This document shows, in pieces, positions 1 to 7,511 of a DNA stretch of 64,000 bases (its first letter is position 1; every line of letters starts with the position of its first letter). A program made the translations under genes and the position numbers. Below the pieces are notes generated by a model. It saw only the letters and a program-made list of their open reading frames with translations, was not told where the DNA came from and searched no databases. The stretch is taken from NCBI RefSeq assembly GCF_030944405.1, contig NZ_CP132339.1, positions 4,526,001 to 4,590,000 of the forward strand, read 5' to 3'. The DNA comes from Janthinobacterium sp. J1-1 (GTDB taxonomy: Bacteria > Pseudomonadota > Gammaproteobacteria > Burkholderiales > Burkholderiaceae_D).

Positions 1-1
1 C

Positions 2-40
2 ATGTGTGTAGTCAACAACGCAGTTGTTCAAGCCTTCCTC
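2..40 (+). pseudogene. Left part of an open frame interrupted by the IS3 element (continues at 1303)
   Basis: If the IS and one copy of its CTC target duplication are removed, the bases before 41 join those after 1302 into a frame that stays open from an ATG at 2 through about 1500. The conceptual product contains NAVVQAFLVHSAHLDTT across the junction and FISIAQTLVGAQS further on. I do not recognise this protein and it may not be coding. It lies just upstream of phage-like genes, so it may be part of the same decayed prophage. Confidence 0.2.
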
Positions 41-73
41 TGAGGTGTACTGTCAATAGCGGACACTCTTGTT

Positions 74-934
74 TCAAGCCACCCGCGGCTGTTTGCTGAA
101 TTTTTCAGCGAACAACGCGGGCGGAACATTGCCAAGGCGCGAATGGCGTCGCTGGCGGTTGTAAAAGCTTTCGATATATTCCTGTATTGCGGCTTTCGCG
201 TCGGCCCGGGTCGCGTAACGTTGATGGTGCACCAGCTCGTTTTTCAGGCTGCCCCAGAAGCTTTCCATGGGCGCGTTGTCATAGCAGTTTCCTCGGCGCG
301 ACATGGACGGCTTCATGCCGAACTGCGTCACCAGTTTCTGATAGTCGTGGGCGCAATACTGACTGCCACGGTCGGAGTGGTGAATCAAGCCCGGCGCGGG
401 GCGTTTGTTGCGCACGGCCTTCCACAGTGCTGTTGCCGTCAGCGTTTGCGTCATGCGCTCGTCCATCGCGTAGCCCACCAGCTCGCAGGTGAACACGTCC
501 TTGATACCGGCCAGGTAAAGCCAGCCCTCGCCGGTCGCCACATAGGTGATGTCGGTCACCCAGGCTTCGTTCGGCCGGGTCGGCGCGAAAGTCTGATTGA
601 GCAGGTTGTCGGCCACCGGCAGGTCATGATTCGAGTTCGTGGTGGCCTTGAACTTGCGCTTTTGCTTGCAGCGCAGGGCGAGCTCGCGACGCAGACGGAC
701 GATACGATCACGGCCGGCCGGAAAGCCTTGCGCCGTCAGTTCCGGCTGCATGCGCAACGGGCCATAAGTCTGCCGGCTCTGCGCGTGCACGGCCTCGATG
801 GCGACCTTCAGGCGTGCGTCGTCCTGCGCCCGCTGCGACGGTTTGCCGTTCGACCAAGCGTAGAAACCGCTGCGCGAGACGCCAAAGACGCGGCACATGA
901 TGGTGACAGGAAATTCGAGTCGCAAGGTCTTCAT
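74..934 (-). CDS. IS3-family transposase OrfB (DDE integrase catalytic part)
   Basis: This is the catalytic half of the transposase, 286 residues, acting on the ends of the surrounding IS. The rve-type integrase core shows the DDE triad: D in WVTDITYV near residue 127, D in HHSDRGSQY near 188, and E in NAPMESFWGSLKNE near 224. The N-terminal part carries the HTH_21-like segment CRVFGVSRSGFYAW. The ATG at 934-932 overlaps the orfA stop (ATGA). The frame is open upstream of this ATG back to the slippery run at 978-985, so the active enzyme is probably the OrfAB fusion made by -1 frameshifting, as known for IS3 elements. Confidence 0.93.
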   Translation of the reverse strand: MKTLRLEFPVTIMCRVFGVSRSGFYAWSNGKPSQRAQDDARLKVAIEAVHAQSRQTYGPLRMQPELTAQGFPAGRDRIVRLRRELALRCKQKRKFKATTNSNHDLPVADNLLNQTFAPTRPNEAWVTDITYVATGEGWLYLAGIKDVFTCELVGYAMDERMTQTLTATALWKAVRNKRPAPGLIHHSDRGSQYCAHDYQKLVTQFGMKPSMSRRGNCYDNAPMESFWGSLKNELVHHQRYATRADAKAAIQEYIESFYNRQRRHSRLGNVPPALFAEKFSKQPRVA

Positions 935-1242
935 GACCGCGTACTTGGCAGCGACTCCCGCGCAAAGTACGCTGCCGCTTTTTTTACGATATCGCGCTCC
1001 ATGCGTGCCTCGGCAAGCTCTTTGCGCAGCTTGGTTACCTCAGCCTCAAGCTCCGGCACGGAGCGGCTACCAGGGGCTACTTTGGGCGACGTGCCGCGCC
1101 TTGCCGCACTGACCCAGTTCGCTAGCGTGCCCTTGGGAATGGTGAGACGCAACGCGGCGTCTTCCAGCGTCAGGCCTTGTGTCAGGACCAGTTTTACCGC
1201 TTCTTCCCGAAGCTCCGGTGTGTATGTTGTTGAGCGTGTCAT
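931..1242 (-). CDS. IS3-family transposase OrfA (HTH DNA-binding part)
   Basis: A 103-residue protein with the HTH_Tnp_1 pattern (YTPELREEAVKLVLTQG, then TLANWV) and a C-terminal leucine-zipper-like helix (ELEAEVTKLRKELAEARME). In IS3 elements OrfA binds the terminal inverted repeats and can repress transposition. Near its end the codons VKKAAA are encoded by a run of seven A followed by G, where ribosomes can slip -1 into the orfB frame. It overlaps orfB by 4 nt. Confidence 0.92.
   Translation of the reverse strand: MTRSTTYTPELREEAVKLVLTQGLTLEDAALRLTIPKGTLANWVSAARRGTSPKVAPGSRSVPELEAEVTKLRKELAEARMERDIVKKAAAYFARESLPSTRS
978..985 (-). promoter_or_regulatory. Programmed -1 frameshift slippery run (A7G)
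   Basis: On the minus strand seven A precede a G, with 0-frame codons GTA AAA AAA GCG. After a -1 slip the orfB frame is open (through KYAV and into MKTLRLEFPV), giving an OrfAB fusion. A6G/A7G motifs in this position are the established signal in IS3 elements. No stimulatory hairpin was modelled. Confidence 0.8.
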
Positions 1243-1302
1243 AAGTTCTCCAGTTGGTGAAGTTTACCAAACTAGAGTGTCCGAAAAAGTCAGGGTACCT
1301 CA

Positions 1303-1500
1303 CTCGTTCATTCTGCGCATCTCGACACGACGATGGCGATCATGTGCAATTTCCAGCGCACGTTCATCTCGATTGCTCAAACGCTCGTTGGTGCTCAGTC
1401 CATTGATGCTAACGGTAGTTTGTTAAATGCGGAGATACAGATTAATGCCCCGGCCGCTCTCCAGCGTCTCCAGCAGTCCGGCAAGTTGGTTCGGCAGGGA
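1303..1500 (+). pseudogene. Right part of the IS3-interrupted frame, unknown
   Basis: This continues the frame interrupted at 40. It contains an internal ATG at 1333 and reads MAIMCNFQRTFISIAQ and LVGAQSIDANGSLLNAEIQ before running out of phase with the next gene. Function is unknown. Its only context is phage-like genes starting at 1502, on the same strand. Confidence 0.2.
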
Positions 1501-1501
1501 C

Positions 1502-2362
1502 ATGTCGGAGAATGCGTTCCAGGAGCGCATCAGCCAATATGCCGGCACCAACGTACCGCTCACGATGGTGGGTGACAACGACATCATGCTGCCGGTGGCG
1601 GTCAATGGCGGACTGATCAAGCGCGTGTGGTTGCACCACACTGGCAACGTCACCAAGGCCGAACTTCGCACCAATGGCACGCCACGCATCCGTGCTGAGC
1701 TTACAGGCCGGCATCCCGTACACGCATAACGTGGCCGGCAAACTGATATTGCTGGACTGGACCGGACCGGCGCCGCCGATGGTGTCGATATCGCCACTAT
1801 CCGCAACGGCACGCCACAGGCCACCACGCCGGGGCGCAAGGCGGCCGCGTTTCGCCTGGTTGAATCCTACGATGGCGTGACGCTGACGGCAACGGTTGAT
1901 GCCGTGATTGGCATTTTCCTGTCGTTCGATGATGCCCAGCTGGACGTTGCGGATGGTTCCGCCGTCAAGGTACAGGACGGCCTGGTCATTAATAACGTGC
2001 TGGAAAACCCGGTTCCGGTGACGTTCTCGCAGCAGATCGTACCGCTGGGCAGCTTCGATATCACAGGCGATGTAGCAGTGGTGGCGCGCGGCGCTTCCAC
2101 GGTCACCAACACCCCACCAGTGGCCGTCACGGAGGTAGAGTCGGCACTGCTGGCCGCCGACCCGGCGCGGCGCGGCGTGCGCATCTACAATGCCGGACCA
2201 GGCGCGATTGCTATTGGCGGCGTCTGCCTGGTGTATGAGCATGCAGCCATCACGATCCGCCCAGGCGAAACGTGGAACGAAGCGGACGCGCCCGGCGCGG
2301 CGTGGCGCGTCATCTACGAGCCCGGCGAAACGGCCTCAATCAAATTACAGGAAATTTTATGA
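1502..2362 (+). pseudogene. Phage structural protein upstream of the tail spike, broken by an in-frame stop
   Basis: The ATG at 1502 follows GGCAGGGA, a good ribosome site. The frame reads MSENAFQERISQYAG and then stops at TAA 1727-1729; the same frame is open again to 2362. Around the stop, another frame reads GIPYTHNVAGKLILLDWTG, so the lesion may be two compensating frameshifts rather than one nonsense change. The C-terminal part (ARRGVRIYNAGPGAIAIGG, then ETWNEADAPGAAW) resembles small phage proteins encoded just before tail fibres or spikes. The final ATGA overlaps the tail-spike start, so the two genes were translationally coupled. No function beyond a virion role can be given. Confidence 0.6.
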
Positions 2363-4161
2363 AAAAATACCTTAACCACACTCTGGCCGCGTTGGCGTGC
2401 CTGGGCGTCATCGTTTCGGGTGGCGCGAGTGCTGTCACGGACATCGTTGACCGTGCATTCATCAATAAGGGCGACGGCGCCGTGGCGCGATCCTTTGCCG
2501 ACAAGCTGAAGGAAACGGCCAGCGTCAACGACTACGGCGCCAAGGGCAACGGCATTTCTGACGATACTGTAGCCGTGCAAAAGGCCATCACGGCTGGCAA
2601 TACCAAGTTTTTGACCGGTTACACCTACAAGGTCAACGGCAACCTGCTCATGCCGGCAAACCGCACCGTGCTGGTAGAGAAGGGCGCGGTGATCAATACG
2701 ACCGGGCGTTTTACGGCCTACAACGTCGATAACATCGAGTGGAAAATTGACGGTGTAATCAACGTCACGGCGATGAACACGGCGCCGGCCAAGCCCGCCT
2801 GGCCGAACACGGCGGCAGGCACGCAGAATGGCGATGAACGCGGCTTTTTGGAGTTTGGCGGCGCGGTGTCGTCGTCGGCGTCGGTCAGCGGCTTTTGGGT
2901 ACATGGCACGGGCAAGATCGTCGGGCCGTGGACTGGCACGCCGAACTTCAATGACAGCGTGTACCAGGTCAACCGCAAGGGCATTGCGATCTGGTACGCC
3001 AAAAACGTGCTGGTCGAGGGCATTGAGATTTCCGGCTTTGACGGCGAACAGGTCTACTACACCGGCAGCACGCCGGACGTGACGAACATCGTTTTCAGCC
3101 GGATCAACTCGCACCATGCCCGCTTCAACGCGCTCAATTTCAACGTGGCAAACCTGGCTGAACTCGGCTTTTCTGGCGCCTATCGTGGCCTGAAAATCGT
3201 TGACTGCACCACGGATACCTCGTTTTCCGGTATCGAAGCGTCGGCAGGCGTAATCTCGGGCAACTACGTGCGTGCCGCCGTGGAATACGGTATCTGGTTC
3301 GGCCTGGGCGCCGGGCGCGGTGCCATCGAGGTGTCCAGCAACATCGTGGAAGACAGCGAGAAAATCGCCTATGCCATGTCGTTTTCGTCCGACTTGGGCA
3401 CGCCGATTTATGACGTCACCGTACACGATAACAAGGCGATCAACGCCGGCACGGACAGCTTTGTGTTCAATCGCCTGCTCGGCTTCACCGTGAAAAACAA
3501 TGTTTCGCGGGGCCATGGCCGACTGGCCGCTGGCCGCGCCTTCGCGTTCACCAATTCAGAACAGGGATGGGTAGATGGAAACATCACGTTTGCCCCTGGT
3601 CCGTATGCGATCGCCAATGTGACCAGCCTCACCAGCATTATCAACATGGGCAGCAATCCAGTCGTGCTGCCAGGCGGCAAGGCGGCGACGGCGAACGGCA
3701 CCCATCACGGCGTAGGCGGCAAATATGCAGGCGTGGCGACATACGGCAACCGTGAAAACCAGTTTGCGCTCTGGTCGTCCGACTTCGGCGTGCCTGGCGC
3801 CGGCCCTGAATTGGCGTTCAAGAACGGCTCGGGCGGCGCTGCCGTGTTCGCATCGATATCGGGCAAGGGCAACCAATACAACGCAGGCGGATCGACTGGC
3901 GGCGTCGTGATCGCCAGCAAAAAATCGACCACCGCGCAGGCCACGCCAGGAGCCACGGCTGAATTTGACGATGCGGGCAACACGATCCTGTCTGGCAACC
4001 TGACGACCGGCGACGCAACGCTGATCCGGTCGACTGCGACGCTGACAGACGGCAAGGCAGCTGCCACTGGCACGCTGACAAACGCACCGTTCGCCGGCCC
4101 GCCGACCAAGTGGGTGCGGATTCTGGACAACGGCACGCCACGGTTTATCCCTGCCTGGTAA
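2359..4161 (+). CDS. Tail-spike-like protein with pectate-lyase-3 fold and a Sec signal
   Basis: A 600-residue protein, probably a right-handed beta-helix that binds or cleaves host surface polysaccharide. Residues 45-77 carry the tail-spike signature: a SFADKLKETASV-type lead followed by NDYGAKGNGISDDT, typical of the Pectate_lyase_3 family. Many short repeats (GIEISGF, SGIEASAGVISGNY) fit beta-helix coils up to about residue 400; a Gly/Ala-rich C-terminal domain follows and ends in ILDNGTPRFIPAW. The start at 2359 (MKKYLNHTLAALACLGVIV) overlaps the upstream stop and has ACAGGAAA before it. That start also gives a clear signal peptide ending near ASA, which is odd for a virion protein. No lyase catalytic residues could be assigned by eye. 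Confidence 0.8.
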   Translation: MKKYLNHTLAALACLGVIVSGGASAVTDIVDRAFINKGDGAVARSFADKLKETASVNDYGAKGNGISDDTVAVQKAITAGNTKFLTGYTYKVNGNLLMPANRTVLVEKGAVINTTGRFTAYNVDNIEWKIDGVINVTAMNTAPAKPAWPNTAAGTQNGDERGFLEFGGAVSSSASVSGFWVHGTGKIVGPWTGTPNFNDSVYQVNRKGIAIWYAKNVLVEGIEISGFDGEQVYYTGSTPDVTNIVFSRINSHHARFNALNFNVANLAELGFSGAYRGLKIVDCTTDTSFSGIEASAGVISGNYVRAAVEYGIWFGLGAGRGAIEVSSNIVEDSEKIAYAMSFSSDLGTPIYDVTVHDNKAINAGTDSFVFNRLLGFTVKNNVSRGHGRLAAGRAFAFTNSEQGWVDGNITFAPGPYAIANVTSLTSIINMGSNPVVLPGGKAATANGTHHGVGGKYAGVATYGNRENQFALWSSDFGVPGAGPELAFKNGSGGAAVFASISGKGNQYNAGGSTGGVVIASKKSTTAQATPGATAEFDDAGNTILSGNLTTGDATLIRSTATLTDGKAAATGTLTNAPFAGPPTKWVRILDNGTPRFIPAW

Positions 4162-4550
4162 TGAGCCTCCTGATCATGGTGGGTGCGGTCGCCGCCGCTG
4201 CCCTGCTGCTTTGGATGCAAGCCGGGCAGGGCGGGGCGGATGACGGCGACACGGCGTATGAAGCGCCAGATTTATTCGATCAGGCAGATGTACTTTTTCA
4301 GGAATTTACCGATATGAATTCGAACGTTTCACCAGAACAGCAGGGCCACAATCTGGCCGCGTTCATGCGGGCGATCCGCGTAGGTGAGGCGACGCTGGGC
4401 CAGGATGGATACCGCACCCTCGTGGGCGGGTCACTGTTTGACGACTATTCCGACCATCCACGTGTGAAGGTCTGGATACCGCGCATCAATGATTATTCCA
4501 CCGCTGCAGGCGCCTATCAGATCATTCAACGCACATGTCGGCGCTGGTAG
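4161..4550 (+). pseudogene. Truncated lambda-R-like phage endolysin with N-terminal membrane anchor
   Basis: The start overlaps the tail-spike stop (TAATG). Residues 1-17 form a hydrophobic anchor (MSLLIMVGAVAAAALLLWM). After an acidic linker comes a lambda gpR-type (GH104) muramidase/transglycosylase start: AAFMRAIRVGEATLGQDGYR with the catalytic-position Glu, then LVGGSLFDDYSDHPRVKV and STAAGAYQIIQRT. The similarity stops there and the frame ends five codons later in CRRW. Intact relatives run about 60-80 residues longer, so the C-terminal half has been deleted. The anchor suggests a SAR or membrane-held endolysin. It is almost certainly inactive. Confidence 0.72.
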
Positions 4551-4692
4551 CGGGACTGTCGGCGGCGTCATGGTGGGCGGCCAGGTGGGCAGCTACTACG
4601 ATCCGATGCTGGGCGCGCCATACAATCCTGAAACCGTCGTCGGCCGCATGGGCCTGGCCGACCTGTGGAACGGTATCAGCAACAGTGATTAG
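4537..4692 (+). pseudogene. C-terminal fragment of an unknown glycine-rich phage protein
   Basis: In a frame different from the endolysin, the sequence reads HVGAGSGTVGGVMVGGQVG and then YYDPMLGAPYNPETVVGRMG, ending at TAG 4690-4692. It looks like a real protein C-terminus with no start of its own, joined to the broken endolysin by a deletion near 4535. I do not recognise the family. Confidence 0.4.
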
Positions 4693-4813
4693 CTCGGTGG
4701 CCGGCATTCCCCGTACCAACATGACGCAATGTGAAAAAGACCTGGCGGCGGGCAAAACGTGGGATGCCTCGTTTTCGCGTCCGGCGTCAACCTGGCTGGG
4801 GAGTCTGTTTTGA
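4685..4813 (+). CDS. Possible 42-residue phage protein, unknown
   Basis: A GTG at 4685 overlaps the preceding stop and opens a short frame reading VISSVAGIPRTNMTQCEKDL, then KTWDASFSRPASTWLGSLF. It contains an internal ATG (MTQCEKDLAAG). Its stop TGA overlaps the TTG start of the next small gene. It may be a genuine small gene or the 3-prime end of a deleted one. No domain is recognised. Confidence 0.3.
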   Translation: MISSVAGIPRTNMTQCEKDLAAGKTWDASFSRPASTWLGSLF

Positions 4814-4983
4814 ACCTGAAAAGCATTATTCCGACAGGGCCGCAAGTTGCCCGTGAGGCGCTCATTGTGCTGGGTGGCGAGCTGATTGCTGCCTTCATCC
4901 TGAGTCGTTTCCCAAAGCTGCAAAAGTTCGTTTCTGATAACAGCCTGACCGTCAAAGATGCGGCCGGCAATAGCCTTTACTAG
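4810..4983 (+). CDS. Small phage membrane protein
   Basis: A TTG start at 4810 preceded by GGGGAG gives 57 residues with one hydrophobic helix (EALIVLGGELIAAFILSRF, about residues 14-32) between short polar ends. Size and position in the lysis region suggest a holin or holin accessory protein, but no family signature is visible. It ends 7 nt before the next small membrane gene. Confidence 0.5.
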   Translation: MNLKSIIPTGPQVAREALIVLGGELIAAFILSRFPKLQKFVSDNSLTVKDAAGNSLY

Positions 4984-4990
4984 GGGTAGC

Positions 4991-5161
4991 ATGCGTACTG
5001 TATTGAACCGTTTGAACGAGCCGTCCACCTGGGCGGGCGTGGCCGGCATGGCCCTGGCCGTATCGCCATTCCTGCCGCCACCATTCCATATCTGCGCCCA
5101 AGGCCTGGCGGCCATGGCAGGCGCGCTTGCCGCCGTAATGCGCGACAGCCAGGCAGCGTAA
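4991..5161 (+). CDS. Holin-like small membrane protein
   Basis: A 56-residue protein starting MRTVLNRLNEPSTWAGVAG after a TAGGGGTA ribosome site. Two hydrophobic stretches (AGVAGMALAVSPFL and ICAQGLAAMAGALAAVM) separated by prolines fit a two-helix membrane protein. Short proteins of this kind with an N-terminal LNEPSTWAG segment are common in lysis cassettes of beta- and gammaproteobacterial phages. The stop overlaps the next start (TAATG). Confidence 0.6.
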   Translation: MRTVLNRLNEPSTWAGVAGMALAVSPFLPPPFHICAQGLAAMAGALAAVMRDSQAA

Positions 5162-5286
5162 TGTTCGGCGTGTTGATCAACACCATAATACTGCAGTGGC
5201 TGCTGGCGGCCGCTGGGGTGGCGTTTCTGGTGTATCGACAGCACCAGGCCGATACTGTTCTGGATCGGTGCTATCCGCGTGCTTAA
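5161..5286 (+). CDS. Small membrane protein ending the lysis cassette
   Basis: Forty-one residues: a hydrophobic helix (INTIILQWLLAAAGVAFLVY) followed by a short charged tail with one Cys (TVLDRCYPRA). The ATG at 5161 overlaps the stop of the preceding gene, so translation is probably coupled. It might be an Rz-like or accessory lysis protein, but it is too short to assign. It converges with the HTH gene that ends at 5292. Confidence 0.45.
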   Translation: MFGVLINTIILQWLLAAAGVAFLVYRQHQADTVLDRCYPRA

Positions 5287-5291
5287 AAGGG

Positions 5292-5580
5292 CTAATTCGT
5301 CAGCTTCACCGGGTCGAAATCGTCGCGCCGCAAGTCTGTGATTTGTGGCTTTTTTTGGCCGGCGTTCGGCCAGCACGATCACGTCGCCGCGCACGATGCC
5401 CAGTTTTGCGTGAGTACTGGAAAATCCCATCTGGCGGAATCGCTCGGCACGCTCCATATGGCGCAGGCGCATGTACTGGGGAACCCACCACGGCACGCGC
5501 TGTTTCGCGCTCAGCCAGTCGCGCACGGTGCGCTCGTCGCGGCGCAGGATGCGCGCCAGATCGGCAAGGGGGATGCCCAC
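5292..5580 (-). pseudogene. Phage HTH DNA-binding protein, frameshifted in a poly-A run
   Basis: The GTG at 5580 begins MGIPLADLARILRRDERTV, a helix-turn-helix of the kind found in short phage regulators, followed by WLSAKQRVPWWVPQYMRL. At 5350-5356 a run of seven A (minus strand) breaks the frame. With six A the protein would continue KKPQITDLRRDDFDPVKLTN and stop at TAG 5294-5292, giving about 96 residues and clean convergence with the lysis genes. As written, the frame instead runs on antisense through those genes. The lesion is either an assembly error or real prophage decay. Confidence 0.55.
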
Positions 5581-5731
5581 GGCGAAGTGGGCGAACTCGG
5601 TAGGTTGCCGTATCGAAGGTTCGGATATCGCATAGATTTTCTGTCAAAAAAGTGATGGGCTTGCCATCATGCCGAATCGCATTTGCGATTGGGAAAATGA
5701 AGAAGTGAGAATTTTTCAGGCCCGGTCGTGA

Positions 5732-5759
5732 AGTTCGCATAATTTATATTATGTAAAAT
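5732..5759 (+). other. dif-like XerC/XerD recombination site
   Basis: The 28-bp site has a left arm AGTTCGCATAA (5732-5742), a 6-bp spacer TTTATA (5743-5748) and a right arm TTATGTAAAAT (5749-5759). Compared with the E. coli dif arms GGTGCGCATAA and TTATGTTAAAT around spacer TGTATA, it matches at 24 of 28 positions, including the central CATAAT..ATTATG palindrome. Dif marks the chromosome terminus where XerCD resolves dimers, and it is also the attachment site for Xer-dependent phages and islands. It lies between prophage remains and an IS5 remnant/HUH-rep island, so it may be the chromosomal site or one arm left by an integrated element. Confidence 0.7.
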
Positions 5760-5789
5760 GACGTGCTTGGGGAAGGAAGGGTTTCGCTT

Positions 5790-6113
5790 TATTGCCGTAG
5801 TACCAAGAAGAAGCTGACGCGGCGTGACCGTTTCCTCTCTGAGATAGACAGCGTAACGCCGTGTGGCAAGCTGCATAGTACTTTCGTCGGCATCGACCTG
5901 GGCCGCGAATCGGCGCCGGAAGCGACGACCTTGCTGAAGTTCCGCCACCTGCTTGAAGCCAAGGGGCTGACGCGCGAGATCTTCGACACGATTAACGGGC
6001 ACTTGGCCGAGAAAGGCTTGATGATGCGCGAAGGCACTATCGTCGACGCTACGCTGATCGCCGCGCCACCGTCGACCAAGAACGGCAAGCGCGATCCGAA
6101 AATGCACCAGTCA
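5790..6113 (+). pseudogene. IS5-family transposase remnant with internal and C-terminal deletions
   Basis: The frame reads KKKLTRRDRFLSEIDSVTP, the N-terminus of an IS5-family transposase, and then jumps to FVGIDLGRESAPEATTLLK, LTREIFDTINGHLAEKGLM and MREGTIVDATLIAAPPSTKN. About 40 residues normally lying between these blocks are missing. Similarity ends at KRDPKMHQS, before the rest of the DDE domain. The remnant abuts the stop codon of the leftward C92 gene, so the same rearrangement may have set both ends. It is not functional. Confidence 0.8.
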
Positions 6114-7126
6114 AGAAAATTGAAGTCCTTTTTCTTCCTTCAATTGCTCAATAACTGATATTCGTCGATCATGTTGATTACATAGATTGGTATAAGGCTC
6201 TAACTCTAACCTCAAAACTTCCCTTGGAAATTTTCTATAAAGGTCTTTAAATGCGGCGGCTTGTTTATACCAATGTAGGAAAGCTCCATTCTTGTCATCA
6301 CTAAGCGTGCCCTCACAGTAATTAATGAGTTCATCTAATAGGCCGATACCTTTCAAATTATCATGCATAGAAAGCATCGCCGAAGTTTCGTACCTCCAAG
6401 GATATTTTTCTTCTTGCGTTCTCCAGTAGTCTAGATAGCCAGAATTTTTATAAGCAGCAGCAAGCTCAAAATCCATTTTTGGAAAATTTACTGAAGCTTC
6501 GATAATATTCTGCAAGTTCAATATTTTGGGATATATTCTTCTTGCCGCCTCTAGTAGATTGTTTGTGACCGCTGTCATTCCTTTAGTGTCGTCTCCTGCA
6601 CTAAGGATATTTTCAATTTCCTGCTCTGTTACTTGAATCGAAAAATTTTCAACTCGATGCAATAGGCTGGAATTTTTCAGATCATCAGGTGTACAAAAAT
6701 TGGGATTGTGATGTAAATTAATTCCAACACTAGCATATGCCCGAGCTACTAAGCGAGAGCAAAACATTTTTTCATTCCCATTAAAGTCTTTTATTTCACC
6801 TGCAGATAAAACCGCTTCTCTCATAGAGTAAGGTGTTCCGGTTGAAGCTCTAACAAAATCTATTACGTTATCTGTTAAGGATTCTTCGATAGGATTTACT
6901 AATCGCAAAACATAAATTGAGCAATCATCCTCATAAAATATCTTTTGAATATTTTTTAAATTAACACCATTGTTGGTGGAATCCATCACACTCCCCCTAG
7001 CGACATAAATCATTGCATGTGAAATGTCACTTTTCGTTGCTTTTTTATTGCGCTGCTTAATTTTTCATTCGTAGTAGTTAAAATGATGTCGCCTTTTTTT
7101 AGGCTGGAAATATTAATAATTTTCAT
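6111..7126 (-). pseudogene. YiiX/C92-type permuted papain-like protein, frameshifted near its start
   Basis: The long frame starts HAMIYVARGSVMDS and contains the catalytic-Cys block EKMFCSRLVARAYASVGINL near residue 90; His in SHAMIYV and this Cys form the hallmark of circularly permuted NlpC/P60-like (YiiX, C92) enzymes that act on amide or ester bonds. A true start lies at 7126: MKIINISSLKKGDIILTTTN. One base is missing from the A6 run at 7041-7046; adding an A restores IKKATKSDISHAMIYV. The remaining 200 residues are alpha-helical and unrecognised. The gene is A+T-rich, unlike its neighbours, and its stop touches the IS5 remnant, so the C-terminus may also be lost. Confidence 0.65.
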
Positions 7127-7189
7127 ATTCTATTTTTTTGTTAATGGAGTGTGAAATTTAGCATTTAAAAAAAATAAATGCAAGTTAGA

Positions 7190-7471
7190 TTATTTATCAA
7201 ATTCACCGCGTTTAGCCCGCTTGCATATTCCGCGACATGGAATTTCATCCTTGAAACAGCGTTCGCAAATACGCAAGCGTAAACAATACCTAGCTTGCTG
7301 CACTGCCCATCTTGGAACCCCAAGCATGTACATAAAATCACCGAGCACTCTAGTGCGATTCACTGCTTTCCAATTTGTACGCCTAGAATTTCGAATAATC
7401 CAGTACTGATTACGGAACTCATCCTCTATCTGTTCAAGTATCCGCAGCGAGTCGACATCAAACTTTGCCAT
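7190..7471 (-). CDS. Small Cys-rich protein downstream of rep, unknown
   Basis: The ATG at 7471 has a very strong ribosome site (GGGAGGAGGGTG) and gives 93 residues beginning MAKFDVDSLRILEQIEDEF. The middle is basic and aromatic (NQYWIIRNSRRTNWKAVNRT). The C-terminus has four cysteines in two close pairs (ICERC and PCRGIC), a possible zinc site. It follows the Rep gene by 40 nt on the same strand and precedes the C92 gene, so the three probably form one A+T-rich transcription unit. A nucleic-acid-binding role is an inference from the Cys pairs and basic charge. Confidence 0.6.
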   Translation of the reverse strand: MAKFDVDSLRILEQIEDEFRNQYWIIRNSRRTNWKAVNRTRVLGDFMYMLGVPRWAVQQARYCLRLRICERCFKDEIPCRGICKRAKRGEFDK

Positions 7472-7511
7472 GTTCACACCCTCCTCCCTGTAAAAGCAGA
7501 TGGAGAAACGG

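Larger units (their letters stand above)
41..1302 (-). mobile_element. Complete IS3-family insertion sequence
   Basis: The element is 1262 bp. Its ends, 41-74 and the reverse complement of 1269-1302, match at 25 of 34 positions, start with TGAGGT and share the core CGGACACTCT. A 3-bp direct repeat CTC flanks it at 38-40 and 1303-1305, the duplication size usual for IS3. Inside are the two overlapping leftward frames orfA and orfB with a poly-A slippery site. Both frames and both ends look intact, so it may still be mobile. The extent was set by aligning the two ends by eye. Confidence 0.9.

Noticed and set aside
4522..5291. Long leftward frame antisense to the small phage lysis genes
   Set aside because: It is the HTH gene running on past its true end after the poly-A frameshift. 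The repaired gene stops at 5292, and the plus-strand small genes have their own ribosome sites and overlaps.
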